Assembly (NCBI GenBank): GCA_016875095.1
Contig: VGSG01000017.1
Span: forward strand, 1 to 53,277
Origin: Deltaproteobacteria bacterium
GTDB lineage: Bacteria; Desulfobacterota; Desulfomonilia; Desulfomonilales; Desulfomonilaceae
Direction: 5' to 3'
Length of the DNA stretch: 53,277 nt
Part shown: piece by piece, positions 7,422 through 18,351 of the stretch
Numbering within the stretch: the first letter of the stretch is position 1
Layout: each line of letters opens with the position of its first letter
Notes under the pieces: model-generated
Seen by the model: only the letters and a program-made list of their open reading frames with translations
Database searches by the model: none
What the model was told of the DNA's origin: nothing
Translations under genes and position numbers: made by a program

Positions 7422-8173
7422 ATTTCATCGGGACGGTCTATACGCTTTGGCTAAGAGAGACTACCCGGTTCAAGCGGAACAAGAGTCGGCTGATCGGGTC
7501 CATGGCCTTGCCGCTTTTGTTCCTCGTGGTTCTAGGGGCCGGTTTCGGTGGTTTTTTCCGCTACCGCGGCAATGTCAGCTACATGGAGTTCATCGGCCCG
7601 GGGATTGTGGGCATGTCGCTGCTCTTCTCATCCATGTTCGGCGGCCTCAGCGTGCTCTGGGACAAGCAATTCGGCTTTCTCAAGGAGATCCTGGTCGCGC
7701 CGGTGAGTCGGGTGGGCATCATGGCGGGCATTACTCTCGGCAACGTGACCACGTCCATGCTCAAGGCGCTTGTCTTCCTGGTCGCTCTGTTGCTCACCGG
7801 GTTGGTAAGGGTCGATTTTACGGGGATACTGCTTGCGATGCTTTTCATGGTTCTCATTTCCGCTTCATTTGTGGCGCTTGGTATCGCGTTTGCCTCTCGT
7901 ATGAGCGACCCGCACGGGTTTCAGTTGATAATGAATTTCCTGATCATGCCGGTCTTCTTTCTTTCGGGCGCGCTCTTTCCCCTGGAAGGTCTCCCTGGCT
8001 GGCTAACCGTGCTGACATACCTTGACCCACTAACCTACGGCATTGACGGGTTACGATTTGCCTTTGGCGGGCCGCACCAGTTTTCTCCTCTGATGAATCT
8101 AGTAGTTCTGGTCAGCTTCCTCGGAACCACCACGGTGGTGGGTGTGGCGCTTTTCAAGAGAATGACTGCGTGA
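7418..8173 (+). CDS. ABC-2 type exporter permease, DrrB type
   Basis: This 251-residue membrane protein has six predicted helices. The first is at about 26-46 (LIGSMALPLLFLVVLGAG) and the last near 225-245. The ABC-2 family signature region lies in the fourth and fifth helices, with FQLIMNFLIMPVFFLSGALF followed by PLEGLPGWL and YLDPLTYGIDGLR. It forms the membrane half of the exporter with the ATPase just upstream, sharing an ATGA overlap that implies coupled translation. The family exports drugs, lipids or glycoconjugates; the substrate here cannot be read from the sequence. No other genes of the transporter are adjacent downstream. Confidence 0.9.
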   Translation: MNFIGTVYTLWLRETTRFKRNKSRLIGSMALPLLFLVVLGAGFGGFFRYRGNVSYMEFIGPGIVGMSLLFSSMFGGLSVLWDKQFGFLKEILVAPVSRVGIMAGITLGNVTTSMLKALVFLVALLLTGLVRVDFTGILLAMLFMVLISASFVALGIAFASRMSDPHGFQLIMNFLIMPVFFLSGALFPLEGLPGWLTVLTYLDPLTYGIDGLRFAFGGPHQFSPLMNLVVLVSFLGTTTVVGVALFKRMTA

Positions 8174-8546
8174 CGGACCTTGAAGGGGCCGCCCTTACAG
8201 GGTGGAAAGAAAGTCCTCGTAGAATGTGTTACGCTAAGCGAACCGCATCAATGGAGCCAAGACCGCGACCGATTCGGTTCCCGCCGGGACGCGGGTTCAC
8301 CGCAGCCTGCATGCTGCGCTCATCTAACCGATGAGGGACCCAATGAATGGCGGCAAACCTTCTTCCGCTTGATAGCGACCAGTTCATCGACCACATTCAG
8401 AATAATGGCAATCCCTGATAGATCAACGTTGGTCCCGGTCCATCTGCAGGCTCGATTCGATTAAGCCGAGAAAATATGAGGAAGTTCCCAGACGACGACC
8501 TGAAACGGGGCCGACCGGAAAGATAGAGCCGGACAGGAGGAGAATC
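8174..8546. other. Intergenic region without a supported gene
   Basis: I see no convincing gene in these 373 bases between the exporter permease and the toxin-antitoxin pair. A 23-codon frame starting at the ATG at 8347 has no good ribosome-binding site. A frame spanning 8180-8464 has no recognisable product. The strong ribosome-binding site GGACAGGAGGAG at the right end belongs to the antitoxin. Confidence 0.5.
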
Positions 8547-8759
8547 ATGGAGAATACGGAATTCGGAGAAGTGCTCGACGCTGTGGGCAAGTTATCCCCG
8601 GACGAACAGGAGACGTTGCTCGTTATCGTCCGGCATCGATTAGCCGAGCAGAGACGAAAGAGGTTGTTGCAGGATATTCAAGAGGCTACGGAAGATTTTG
8701 CGCAAGGTCGATGTGATCCCACCACCGTCGAAGATCTCATGAAAGACATACATTCGTGA
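8547..8759 (+). CDS. Antitoxin of a RelE/YafQ-type toxin-antitoxin pair
   Basis: This is a 70-residue, mostly helical protein. The part GKLSPDEQETLLVIVRHRLA (residues 13-32) followed by a basic linker and DIQEATEDFAQGRCDPTT matches small antitoxins that travel with YafQ/RelE-like mRNA interferases in many bacteria. The C-terminal third would wrap the toxin. It does not contain an obvious ribbon-helix-helix or Phd domain. The ATG follows GGAGGAG. Its stop overlaps the GTG start of the toxin (GTGA), the usual antitoxin-toxin arrangement that makes antitoxin first. It would normally also bind its own promoter. Confidence 0.75.
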   Translation: MENTEFGEVLDAVGKLSPDEQETLLVIVRHRLAEQRRKRLLQDIQEATEDFAQGRCDPTTVEDLMKDIHS

Positions 8760-9169
8760 AGCGCACACTGATTCGCTCCAACGCCCTTGTTAGCGATGCT
8801 AAGCGCCTTGTCAAGAAGCGCCCGGACGTGGCGGACGACCTTCGGGTGGCGCTACAATTGTTATCAGAAGATGCCTTGCATCCCAAGTTGAGGACTCATA
8901 AGCTGAAAGGAGACCTTGAGGGCTCGTGGGCCGCAAGCGCAGGTTACGATTTGAGGATTGTATCTCAAATGGTTGATTATAAGGGCTCCGAGACAATTCT
9001 CTTGCAGACGGTGGGACCCACGATGAAGTATACTGAAGGTCCGACGGCGTTTGTATGGAGCACGCAGGATACGTTTCTTCCGAGAGACGTGGGAGAAAAC
9101 CTCATCCCACCGGGCTCTACTGAGAGGAGGCCACAGGGAGGCTATCGGCGGGCTCACCGGACGACTTGA
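8756..9169 (+). CDS. RelE/YafQ-family toxin, probably frameshifted near its 3' end
   Basis: The first ~88 residues match a RelE/ParE-fold mRNA interferase: FVSDAKRLV-like start (NALVSDAKRLVKKRPDV), the core LRTHKLKGDLEGSWAASAGYDLRIV and strand ETILLQTVG. Family members of this type are about 90 residues and end shortly after the glycine with a motif like GTHDEVY. Here the frame instead continues for 48 unrelated residues and runs into the convergent ChaN-like gene. In the +2 frame, bases 9013-9036 encode exactly GTHDEVY and then TGA. A single-base loss near 9013-9018 therefore explains the tail. The conserved C-terminal residues are needed for catalysis in YafQ-like toxins, so the toxin is probably inactive, unless this is a sequencing error. 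GTG start, coupled to the antitoxin. Confidence 0.7.
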   Translation: MKRTLIRSNALVSDAKRLVKKRPDVADDLRVALQLLSEDALHPKLRTHKLKGDLEGSWAASAGYDLRIVSQMVDYKGSETILLQTVGPTMKYTEGPTAFVWSTQDTFLPRDVGENLIPPGSTERRPQGGYRRAHRTT

Positions 9170-10118
9170 GCGGCAAGATGTGCAGGTAATCCGCGATGGG
9201 CACGCGGATGAACTTCAGGTCCTGGTGAGTAATGGTAATAGGCGCGGCAAGCTCTTTCTCCTTTTCGGACAACACCAGCTCGCCGCTCTCGGATAGCAGC
9301 ACAATCCGATAAGTCAGGCCATTGAGCTTTTCCGTGCGTTCGGGGATGCCGAATCCATAGCTCACATGGCCGGTCCCCGCGATCACCACCATGATTCGGT
9401 CCTGCCCTTCAGGCGATTTCAGAAACCTGTCCACCGCGTGCGCCATGGTCGCGTCTCGCAGCGCCTGGGCAAGGATAATATTGGTCAGCGCTTTCTCGTG
9501 GAATGCCTTGTGGACTCGTAGACGAATGTTGAGTAGGCGCTCGTGAAACGGATTTATCTGATCGACGTCCGCGGGTATCTGCTGTCGTTCCGCGTCGGAA
9601 AGGCCTTCCATGCCCTCGCGGGCTATCTTCTTGACGATGCGGTCGTCTGCGTTGAGGCCACGTATGGGGATTCTCATCTTCTTGGCGAGCATGAGGACGG
9701 GCTCATAGTCGGCCAGGTTGGTCCAGCGCTCGCGGCCCAGTTCATTGATGAGGCTGTCCACTCCGCCCGGTCCCTGGCGCCATTTGTCCAGAACGGGCTG
9801 CTGGCTCTCCGCGAACATCTCCATCCCGAGAGCGAGGCTACTTTTCCTTTCCACAAGTCCTTTGAGGAGATCCGCCTGCGCCTCATGGTGTCGAGCAACC
9901 GTGTGGAACTCGCCAATGTACACGATACGAACCGTGGCGAGATCGTCGATCATCTCTTCCATGGGGACCGGCTCACCCATCAGCGCATCAACAATGATCG
10001 GTTGACCCGCGGCCATGATCAAAACGGGCGCGCAAACGAGCGCGGCCAAGAACCCAGCGACTCGCGCGAGCGAACGGACAAGCAGACGCGTGGTAGCAAT
10101 ATTCTCACGGTTTACCAA
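9117..10118 (-). CDS. ChaN-like haem-binding-type protein (DUF399)
   Basis: This 333-residue protein has a hydrophobic N-terminal segment (about 17-37) that acts as signal peptide or membrane anchor, then a ChaN/DUF399 domain. The family hallmark YIGEFHTVARHHEAQADLL is at about 71-89, GLNADDRIVKKIAREG lies in the middle, and VVIAGTGHVSYGFGIPER near the end. Members belong to the Tiki-like superfamily. ChaN of Campylobacter binds haem, while other members may be peptidases, so the activity here is open. There is no lipobox cysteine, unlike ChaN lipoproteins. The start is a TTG at 10118, supported by AGGAG four bases upstream, and it overlaps the stop of the acylphosphatase gene. Confidence 0.78.
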   Translation of the reverse strand: MVNRENIATTRLLVRSLARVAGFLAALVCAPVLIMAAGQPIIVDALMGEPVPMEEMIDDLATVRIVYIGEFHTVARHHEAQADLLKGLVERKSSLALGMEMFAESQQPVLDKWRQGPGGVDSLINELGRERWTNLADYEPVLMLAKKMRIPIRGLNADDRIVKKIAREGMEGLSDAERQQIPADVDQINPFHERLLNIRLRVHKAFHEKALTNIILAQALRDATMAHAVDRFLKSPEGQDRIMVVIAGTGHVSYGFGIPERTEKLNGLTYRIVLLSESGELVLSEKEKELAAPITITHQDLKFIRVPIADYLHILPLKSSGEPADSLPVASSQ

Positions 10119-10408
10119 TAGTCTCCTCTCACGTATGCGATCTGGAAGTCGCTCGATTCGCCCTGGGGCGCTTCTTCAGTTACCTCCACACGCTCGACGC
10201 GGCTCCCTGGCGACCCGCGTCGACACCATTCCACCATTCGGGTCACGTTTTCCGCAACCCCTTCGAAGACCGCCTCCACACGACCGTCCGGAAGGTTCCT
10301 CACCCAGCCGCCCACTCCGGCCTGTTGTGCGGCGTGTCTGGTATAAGCTCGAAACGCGACGCCCTGCACCATGCCGGATATGAGCACTCTGCGACGTGCT
10401 GTGGTCAT
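10112..10408 (-). CDS. acyP: Acylphosphatase
   Basis: This is a small 98-residue enzyme that hydrolyses carboxyl-phosphate bonds such as acetyl phosphate or carbamoyl phosphate. The family motif GMVQGVAFR (with the phosphate-binding Arg) is at about 12-20, and GWVRNLPDGRVEAVFEG (with the catalytic Asn) at about 33-50. Length fits the usual 90-100 residues. The frame is open another 21 codons upstream, but the homologous protein begins at MTTARRR, so I use the ATG at 10408 with GGGAG upstream. It is the first gene of a two-gene unit with the ChaN-like gene, which it overlaps by seven bases. It lies 79 bases downstream of ligA. Confidence 0.92.
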   Translation of the reverse strand: MTTARRRVLISGMVQGVAFRAYTRHAAQQAGVGGWVRNLPDGRVEAVFEGVAENVTRMVEWCRRGSPGSRVERVEVTEEAPQGESSDFQIAYVRGDYW

Positions 10409-10487
10409 GTTCTTATGCTCCCTTGAAGCAATCGAAAACCGGAAATCTTGCCGGTCGGGAAAACGCTCCACACGAATGCCGAGCGGT

Positions 10488-12965
<2,478 letters not shown>

Positions 12966-14159
12966 ATGCGGTTGCACAGGAAGATCTTCGTGGTTGGGAT
13001 GATCTGCCTGACCTTCACGGCCGCGGCGTTCGCCGCGGAGGTCCCGGGAGTGACCGACAAAGAGGTGGTGGTAGGAGTGACCACTCCCCTGTCGGGACCC
13101 GCCGCTCTCTGGGGCGTGACCGGTCTGGGGATGAAAGCGTGGGCGGACTATGTTAACGATCAGGGAGGAGTTCATGGCCGCAAGATCAAGCTGATCATCA
13201 AAGATGACGCCTACAACCCGACGCGAGGCATGGCCAATCTCCAGGAGATGAAAGGGCAGGTCTTCGCGTTCTGCGGCGTGCTGGGCACGGCCACGTGTCA
13301 TGCTGCCAAGGACTTTTTCGGTGACAACAAGATTCCTTTGGTCACGGCGTACGCAAATGTGCGGATATGGCCTGAACTGTCCGCGGAAAAGAGGAAGTAC
13401 GTATTCATTTCTTACCCCGACTACCGTGAAGAGGCCACGCATCTCGCGAAGTACGCGGTGGAAAAGCTCGGAAGCAAAAAGATTGCTCTGTTCTATCAGA
13501 ACGACGACTACGGAAAGAACGCGATACAGGGTCTCAATGATGCCGTTGCCGCAATGCCCGGCAAGGCGGAAGTCGTGACCACCGTGCCGTTCGAGATGGG
13601 AGAACGGGCTCTGGGGGCCCATGCGCTGAAGCTCAAGGAATCAGGCGCGGACACGCTGTTGATCTACCCCACACCCACCCACGGGGCGCTCATACTCAAA
13701 GAGATAGCCAAGATCGATTATCGGCCCAAGGTTCTGTTCTCCTTCCCCCTTGGCGACCCGATCATGTACACCTTCGCCGGTGAGGTCTGGGAAGGGGTCT
13801 ACCTTTCATTGCCGGGTAACGTGAACATACCGGGAGTAGAGCCTGAGGCGGACAAGGTGGCGGAGATCCTGGTGAAATATGATCCGAAAATCAAGGGCAA
13901 GGAGTACCTGGGCCTCTTTGGCGCTGTGTCCATGATGCAACTGGTGGAAGGACTGAAAAACGCGGGAAAAGATCTCACGGTCGAGAATTTCATCAAAGGC
14001 ATGGAGAAGATCAAAGATTTCAGGCCGGAGGGCCTTGGGGCCCCCGTGAATTACGCCCCGGATCGCAGGCACGGGCAGAATGCGGTGAGGGTCGGCCGGG
14101 CGGAAAAGGGCAAGCACGTGCCTCTGGAGAAGTTCGTGGAATTCAAGCCGCTGTTCTAA
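12966..14159 (+). CDS. Branched-chain-acid type ABC transporter substrate-binding protein
   Basis: This 397-residue periplasmic binding protein belongs to the LivK/HAAT class (type 1 fold). Residues 1-24 form a signal peptide ending AFA-AE. The mature protein begins VPGVTDKEVVVGVTTPLSGP, the usual first strand and ligand loop. YVNDQGGVHGRKIKLIIKDD and FYQNDDYGKNAIQGL are further family hallmarks. It would deliver a carboxylic acid or amino acid to a LivHMGF-type membrane complex. It stands alone on the plus strand, convergent with the liv operon, so it may be a second binding protein for that transporter. The ATG follows a GGGGGATGAG stretch. The ligand cannot be told from sequence. Confidence 0.88.
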   Translation: MRLHRKIFVVGMICLTFTAAAFAAEVPGVTDKEVVVGVTTPLSGPAALWGVTGLGMKAWADYVNDQGGVHGRKIKLIIKDDAYNPTRGMANLQEMKGQVFAFCGVLGTATCHAAKDFFGDNKIPLVTAYANVRIWPELSAEKRKYVFISYPDYREEATHLAKYAVEKLGSKKIALFYQNDDYGKNAIQGLNDAVAAMPGKAEVVTTVPFEMGERALGAHALKLKESGADTLLIYPTPTHGALILKEIAKIDYRPKVLFSFPLGDPIMYTFAGEVWEGVYLSLPGNVNIPGVEPEADKVAEILVKYDPKIKGKEYLGLFGAVSMMQLVEGLKNAGKDLTVENFIKGMEKIKDFRPEGLGAPVNYAPDRRHGQNAVRVGRAEKGKHVPLEKFVEFKPLF

Positions 14160-14233
14160 CCTCTAACCCGGGGCTCGCTTCTTTTTCATAGGAAGAGAAG
14201 CGCGCTTCACAGAGCGGTCATTCCCGGGAAAAA

Positions 14234-14268
14234 GAGAGAGGCGGCGCGTGACCAATGCCGCCTCTCTT
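14234..14268. terminator. Bidirectional rho-independent terminator
   Basis: An 11-base perfect stem AGAGAGGCGGC / GCCGCCTCTCT (14235-14245 and 14257-14267) encloses an 11-base loop. Read on the minus strand it is followed by a run of five T, so it best terminates the liv operon. On the plus strand it is followed by a weaker T/C tract and could also end the binding-protein gene. Confidence 0.75.
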
Positions 14269-14289
14269 CTTGCGTGTGATTGGCGCCGA

Positions 14290-14910
14290 TTACTTCTTCT
14301 CGGCAGCCTTTCCGAACTTACCTGAGAAGTTGGTTCGAAGCTCCTTGCCGTCTTCTGTTTTGAAAACGGCGCTCCCATCTTTAACTTCGACCGGGAAATC
14401 GAAGTCGGAGATGGCATCAAACCATTTCTTTACCAGCTCTGGGGCCTTCTTCCCCATTTTCGCGGCGCGCTCGACCCACTCGGACCCCACGCTCAGCGAT
14501 CCTATGGTCGGATTCGCCTCATTGGTGGCAACGACCCTTAGAAAGTTGGTCTTTCCCGCCGGGATCCACATATCCTCATATGCGGTAACCGTATTCACGT
14601 CAAAGCCGTCGAACGCGATAGTGAACGTCAGCTCGTCCAACATGATGGGAACCTTGTTGGAGTTCGTTATCTTGAGGATGTAGGCGGTGTTCAGTGTGGC
14701 GGTATACCCGGCCGCCATGACCTTGTCCTCGGTCTTCGTGGGGTCGTCTTTGGTCGGAACCGCGATCTTGGGGCTGATGAAGAAGGGCTGAATGCTGGCC
14801 ACCTCGACGCGCTCCAAAGCGATCTTTGGCGGATCGACAGCGAGGGCCGGCATGACTGCAAATACCGAAGTCACGAGCGCAATAGCGCATATTTTCCATA
14901 CCTTGCTCAT
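14290..14910 (-). CDS. Secreted LEA14-like protein
   Basis: This 206-residue protein has a clear signal peptide (residues 1-24, cut after ALA). The middle (about 60-130) has the pattern of LEA14/WHy-like beta-sandwich domains: AYILKITNSNKVPIMLDELTF followed by PAGKTNFLRVVATNE. In other bacteria such domains occur in stress-related periplasmic or lipoproteins of unclear role. The last 70 residues are charged and helical, then a short strand pair. It lies 27 bases after livF and just before the terminator, so it is the last gene of the liv operon. Why a desiccation-type domain should travel with an acid transporter is not known. AAGGAGGGG precedes the ATG. Confidence 0.65.
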   Translation of the reverse strand: MSKVWKICAIALVTSVFAVMPALAVDPPKIALERVEVASIQPFFISPKIAVPTKDDPTKTEDKVMAAGYTATLNTAYILKITNSNKVPIMLDELTFTIAFDGFDVNTVTAYEDMWIPAGKTNFLRVVATNEANPTIGSLSVGSEWVERAAKMGKKAPELVKKWFDAISDFDFPVEVKDGSAVFKTEDGKELRTNFSGKFGKAAEKK

Positions 14911-14937
14911 GGTCCCCTCCTTGGTCTTGAAGGCATG

Positions 14938-15744
14938 TTAGGTTAACCATCGTTTGCGGCGTTTGTAGTGCTTGACGTCACGGAAACTCTTTCTGCCCCC
15001 CACATCGGTGAGCCCTAAATAGAAGTCCCTGATGTCCGGGTTCTCCTTGAGCTTTTCCGAGGTGTCGTCCATGACGATACGGCCGTTTTCCATCACGTAC
15101 GCGTGAGGGGCTACGGTTAGGGCGAGCTTAACGTTCTGCTCGACAAGCAAGATGGGAATTCCTTCCTGCTTGTTGAGCCTCTGGATGATCTCGAAGATCT
15201 CTTTAATGAGCAGCGGCGCCAGACCCATAGAGGGCTCGTCCAAGAGCATAAGCCTAGGCATGGCCATCATGGCCCGGCCGATGACGCACATCTGTTGTTC
15301 TCCACCGCTCACAAAGCCCGCTATCACGTTCCTCCGTTCTTTCAAACGGGGGAAGTACTTGAAAACCATGTCCAGCCGCTCTTTCAGCCCCGTCGGCCGC
15401 AGATGCCCACCGACGAGCAGATTCTCCTCCACGGTGAGATGATCGAAGACGCGCCGCCCTTCGATTATCTGAAAAACGCCTCTCTTGGAGATCTCTTCGG
15501 CCTCGAGCCTGTGTATCCTTTCTCCCAAGAACTCAATCGCGCCGTCTGTGATTTCACCGTCTTCATGTTTGAGCAGGCCGGATACCGCCTTAAGGGTGGT
15601 GCTCTTGCCCGCGCCGTTGGCGCCCAGCAAGGCTACGATCCCACCCGCAGGGACCTCGATGGAGATTCCCTTGAGAACTAGGATAACTTCGTGATAGCGG
15701 ACTTCGATGTTGCTGATCTTCAAGATCGTGTTGTTTTCGCCCAC
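14938..15744 (-). CDS. livF: Branched-chain-acid ABC transporter ATPase LivF
   Basis: This 268-residue ATPase of the HAAT family has Walker A (LLGANGAGKSTTL), the family-specific IIEGRRVFDHLTVEENL, the signature VSGGEQQMCVIGRAMMAMP, Walker B (LMLLDEPSMGLAP) and the H-loop (ILLVEQNVKLAL). LivF pairs with LivG to drive import. Compared with E. coli LivF (237) it has a ~30-residue basic C-terminal extension rich in Lys and Arg. The GTG start at 15744 follows GGGAGGAA. It is in the same operon as livGHMK, 87 bases after livK. Confidence 0.92.
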   Translation of the reverse strand: MGENNTILKISNIEVRYHEVILVLKGISIEVPAGGIVALLGANGAGKSTTLKAVSGLLKHEDGEITDGAIEFLGERIHRLEAEEISKRGVFQIIEGRRVFDHLTVEENLLVGGHLRPTGLKERLDMVFKYFPRLKERRNVIAGFVSGGEQQMCVIGRAMMAMPRLMLLDEPSMGLAPLLIKEIFEIIQRLNKQEGIPILLVEQNVKLALTVAPHAYVMENGRIVMDDTSEKLKENPDIRDFYLGLTDVGGRKSFRDVKHYKRRKRWLT

Positions 15745-15831
15745 AGTCCGTTCCTCCCACGCCTGATCAAGTGTGACGTCGTCTGCTGCAGGATTCCGGG
15801 GCAGCGCAATCCGCCCCTTCGCTTCGTCCCG

Positions 15832-17106
15832 CTACCATCCGAGCCAACTCATCCACTTGTCGGCGAACTTCTTTTTCATGTCGATCTGTTCCAGCAACTG
15901 GATCTTTCCGTCTTTGATTATGTAGATCATCGAAACACTGCTTGGGCGATGATCGGTATCGGTATACGTAACAGGCGGCCTGCCCAAGGCGCCCTTTACG
16001 CCGAAGGGCTGCCAGTCTCTGAAGGTTTCAAACGCAGCCAGAATCGCCGGTCCCGCGGGCTTGCCCCGAACAATGGGCTCCTTCTTGTCCGCGATGGCGA
16101 GAGCGTCCCGAATCATTCCGAATTTTACCCACGCCTGCACGGTCCTTATGTCACGCTTCTCCTTCGGCACCGTGGGATTGATCTTCTGCGCGTACTCCAT
16201 CACCTCTTTCATCATAGGAACATCCATGCCGAAAAAGGCGCAAGCCGCGGCTCCGATCACTCCCTCGCCCGCCTTGCCGGTCATGCGAACGAGGTTCTGG
16301 TCGAAGCCCCAGTTGTTCACGATATGATCTGCGCCGAGCTGCAGCGCATACCCGTCCTTTACAGCCGTTGCCACGGACATGGTGGTGTTGCCGTGCCAGA
16401 TGATGGTGGGTTCTTCCGCCTTGGCCGCCAGAACCTGGCTCTTAGTGTCAAGCGCCGTCAAAGAGACGTCCTGGTCTTTTCCTACTTCCATGCCCAGCAG
16501 AGCGGCTTGATCTTTGATGGCCTTAATGGGAGCGCTGGCATAGGGGGACGCAAACATGTAGAAGCAGACCAATTTCGGCTTCTTTCCGGCTTCACGAGCC
16601 TTTTTCCACTTTTCGTCCTTCATCCATATGTTGTCATACCAGGACGTGAGGCAAGCTCGCGCATTCGTTGAGTAGTCGGTGCCATAGACAAAATTGTACG
16701 GGGTCTTCTTGGGATCGCACAAATGCCCTGAGAACGAATCGGACAGGGCGACCATCTGGTCCTTGTTTACGGTCGGCGAGAGAGCTTCCGTATCGCCCGT
16801 GCCCCATTGGCTGAGCATGGCGATTTTGTCGAAGTCTCTGAATCTCTTGTAAATCGTGATGGCCTCGGGGACACGGTATCCGTAGTCGTACAGCAACAGC
16901 TTCATCTTCTTACCGTTTATCCCACCGCGGTCATTGATGTAGGCCACGCATTCTCTGATTCCGAGAGCCATGTCCTTGCCCACGTCCGATGTCGCGCCCG
17001 TCAAATCGTTTATCGAACCAACCACGATCTCTTGTTGCGCAAACGCGGGTGAGCAGAGAAAGATGAAGAACAGGGCCACTCCCAGGATCAGCCTTCCCTT
17101 CTTCAT
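15832..17106 (-). CDS. livK: Branched-chain-acid ABC transporter substrate-binding protein
   Basis: This is a 424-residue periplasmic binding protein. The signal peptide occupies residues 1-24 (cut FAQ-QE). The mature protein begins with IVVGSINDLTGATSDVGKD, the LivK first-strand and ligand-loop pattern, and continues YINDRGGINGKKMKLLLYDY. The frame is open further upstream, but MKKGRLILG at 17106 is the signal peptide start and follows GGGAGG. Several loops (SQWGTGDTEALSP, HGNTTMSVATAV) resemble binding proteins linked to aromatic or fatty acid uptake more than LivJ, but ligand prediction is uncertain. It lies between livM and livF. Confidence 0.9.
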   Translation of the reverse strand: MKKGRLILGVALFFIFLCSPAFAQQEIVVGSINDLTGATSDVGKDMALGIRECVAYINDRGGINGKKMKLLLYDYGYRVPEAITIYKRFRDFDKIAMLSQWGTGDTEALSPTVNKDQMVALSDSFSGHLCDPKKTPYNFVYGTDYSTNARACLTSWYDNIWMKDEKWKKAREAGKKPKLVCFYMFASPYASAPIKAIKDQAALLGMEVGKDQDVSLTALDTKSQVLAAKAEEPTIIWHGNTTMSVATAVKDGYALQLGADHIVNNWGFDQNLVRMTGKAGEGVIGAAACAFFGMDVPMMKEVMEYAQKINPTVPKEKRDIRTVQAWVKFGMIRDALAIADKKEPIVRGKPAGPAILAAFETFRDWQPFGVKGALGRPPVTYTDTDHRPSSVSMIYIIKDGKIQLLEQIDMKKKFADKWMSWLGW

Positions 17107-17220
17107 GATGTACCTCCCTCTCATGAGTAGTGATGTCGCGAAAGAACTTCGCCAAGGTCGATGTCCACCTTCATCTTCGGTATTGCCCGGCACCCCCTTT
17201 CAATCTTCAATCCGGAACCG

Positions 17221-18348
17221 TTAGTGGCCCTTTCCGGTATAGGAGAAGGGCCATAGATTGAAATAGTTTTTCAACTGCCAGTACCTGTACGCAAGCCCAT
17301 TGGGCTCGTACATCAGGAAGAAAATAATCGCCATACCGAACGCGGCTTCCTTGAAGAAGATGATCTTGGTCGTTACCCAACCGAGGTGAGGATACGATTC
17401 CATCAACACGCCGCTCAAGCCGAGCACGCCCATTTCCAGCAGCTTGAAGACCATGACCACAAAAATGGATCCGAATACAATCCCTTGTATGCTTCCCACT
17501 CCCCCGATAAGAATGATTCCGACCCATAGGAGCGAGAAAAACCACTCATAGTGCTCAGGGCTCACAAAAGAGAGCGCGGTGATGTAGAAGGCGCCTGCCA
17601 CTCCGCCAAAGAACCCGGCCACGAAAAAGGCGAGCAGCTTGTACCAAACGATGTTCACGCCCATAGTCTCAGCGGCGATATCGTTGTCACGGATCGCAAC
17701 CCAAGCCCGTCCAAGCCTGGAACGCGCGATGTTGCCCATAGCCAACAAGCAAAGCGCAACCAGAAAGACCGAGAGATAATAGATCTTCGTGTCAGAGTCT
17801 ATCAGCCAGGGGCCGACCTTGATGGTGCCGGGCGGCAACGAGAAATAGTGCCCACGACCGCCGATCTGGCTTACATATTGGGTAATTACCAGAGGGACCG
17901 TCACCCACTGCGCAGCCATGGTGGTCATGATCAGGTAGAACCCTTTGACCCTGGCCGAGGGCAGTCCGAAGAGCACGGACCAAATGCCCGCGAGCAAGCC
18001 CGCGCAGATCAAACTGATCGGATAGGCAAGTCCCGCGTCAACAATGGGTTGAGGCCACGGAAGGAAGAGAACCATCATGGAGCTGCAATACGCGCCCACG
18101 GCCACGAAAGCCGCGTGCCCAAGAGTGATCTGGCCGCAATAGCCGATGAGAAGCTGCACTCCCAACGCGGCAAGAATGTAGTAGTTTATAGTGTAGGCCA
18201 CACTCATCCATTCACCCGACACCAGATAGGGTAGGGCGAGCGCAAGAACCACCATGAGAACCATCTTCCCTTTGATGAAGGGGGTTCTCCACCATTTCTG
18301 CTCTTCGCGATAAGAGTCGAAATAAGATCCGCAGGGAAGATAACTCAT
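17221..18348 (-). CDS. livM: Branched-chain-acid ABC transporter permease LivM
   Basis: This 375-residue inner-membrane permease carries about nine hydrophobic helices, starting with MVLMVVLALALPYLVSG (residues 29-45). The LivM signatures LIGYCGQITLGHAAFVAVGAY and AIRDNDIAAETMGVNIVWYKLLAFF (the coupling-helix region touching LivG/LivF) are present, as is GGVGSIQGIVFGSI near the end. Together with LivH it forms the membrane channel for import. It starts three bases after livH ends, so the two are co-translated. The ~40-residue N-terminal stretch before the first helix is longer than in some homologues. Confidence 0.93.
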   Translation of the reverse strand: MSYLPCGSYFDSYREEQKWWRTPFIKGKMVLMVVLALALPYLVSGEWMSVAYTINYYILAALGVQLLIGYCGQITLGHAAFVAVGAYCSSMMVLFLPWPQPIVDAGLAYPISLICAGLLAGIWSVLFGLPSARVKGFYLIMTTMAAQWVTVPLVITQYVSQIGGRGHYFSLPPGTIKVGPWLIDSDTKIYYLSVFLVALCLLAMGNIARSRLGRAWVAIRDNDIAAETMGVNIVWYKLLAFFVAGFFGGVAGAFYITALSFVSPEHYEWFFSLLWVGIILIGGVGSIQGIVFGSIFVVMVFKLLEMGVLGLSGVLMESYPHLGWVTTKIIFFKEAAFGMAIIFFLMYEPNGLAYRYWQLKNYFNLWPFSYTGKGH

Positions 18349-18351
18349 CGG

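Noticed and set aside
8180-8464. A 94-codon open frame between the ABC-2 permease and the antitoxin
   Set aside because: No ribosome-binding site and no recognisable domain; the sequence is rich in Arg/Pro/Ser as expected from an out-of-frame GC-rich region.
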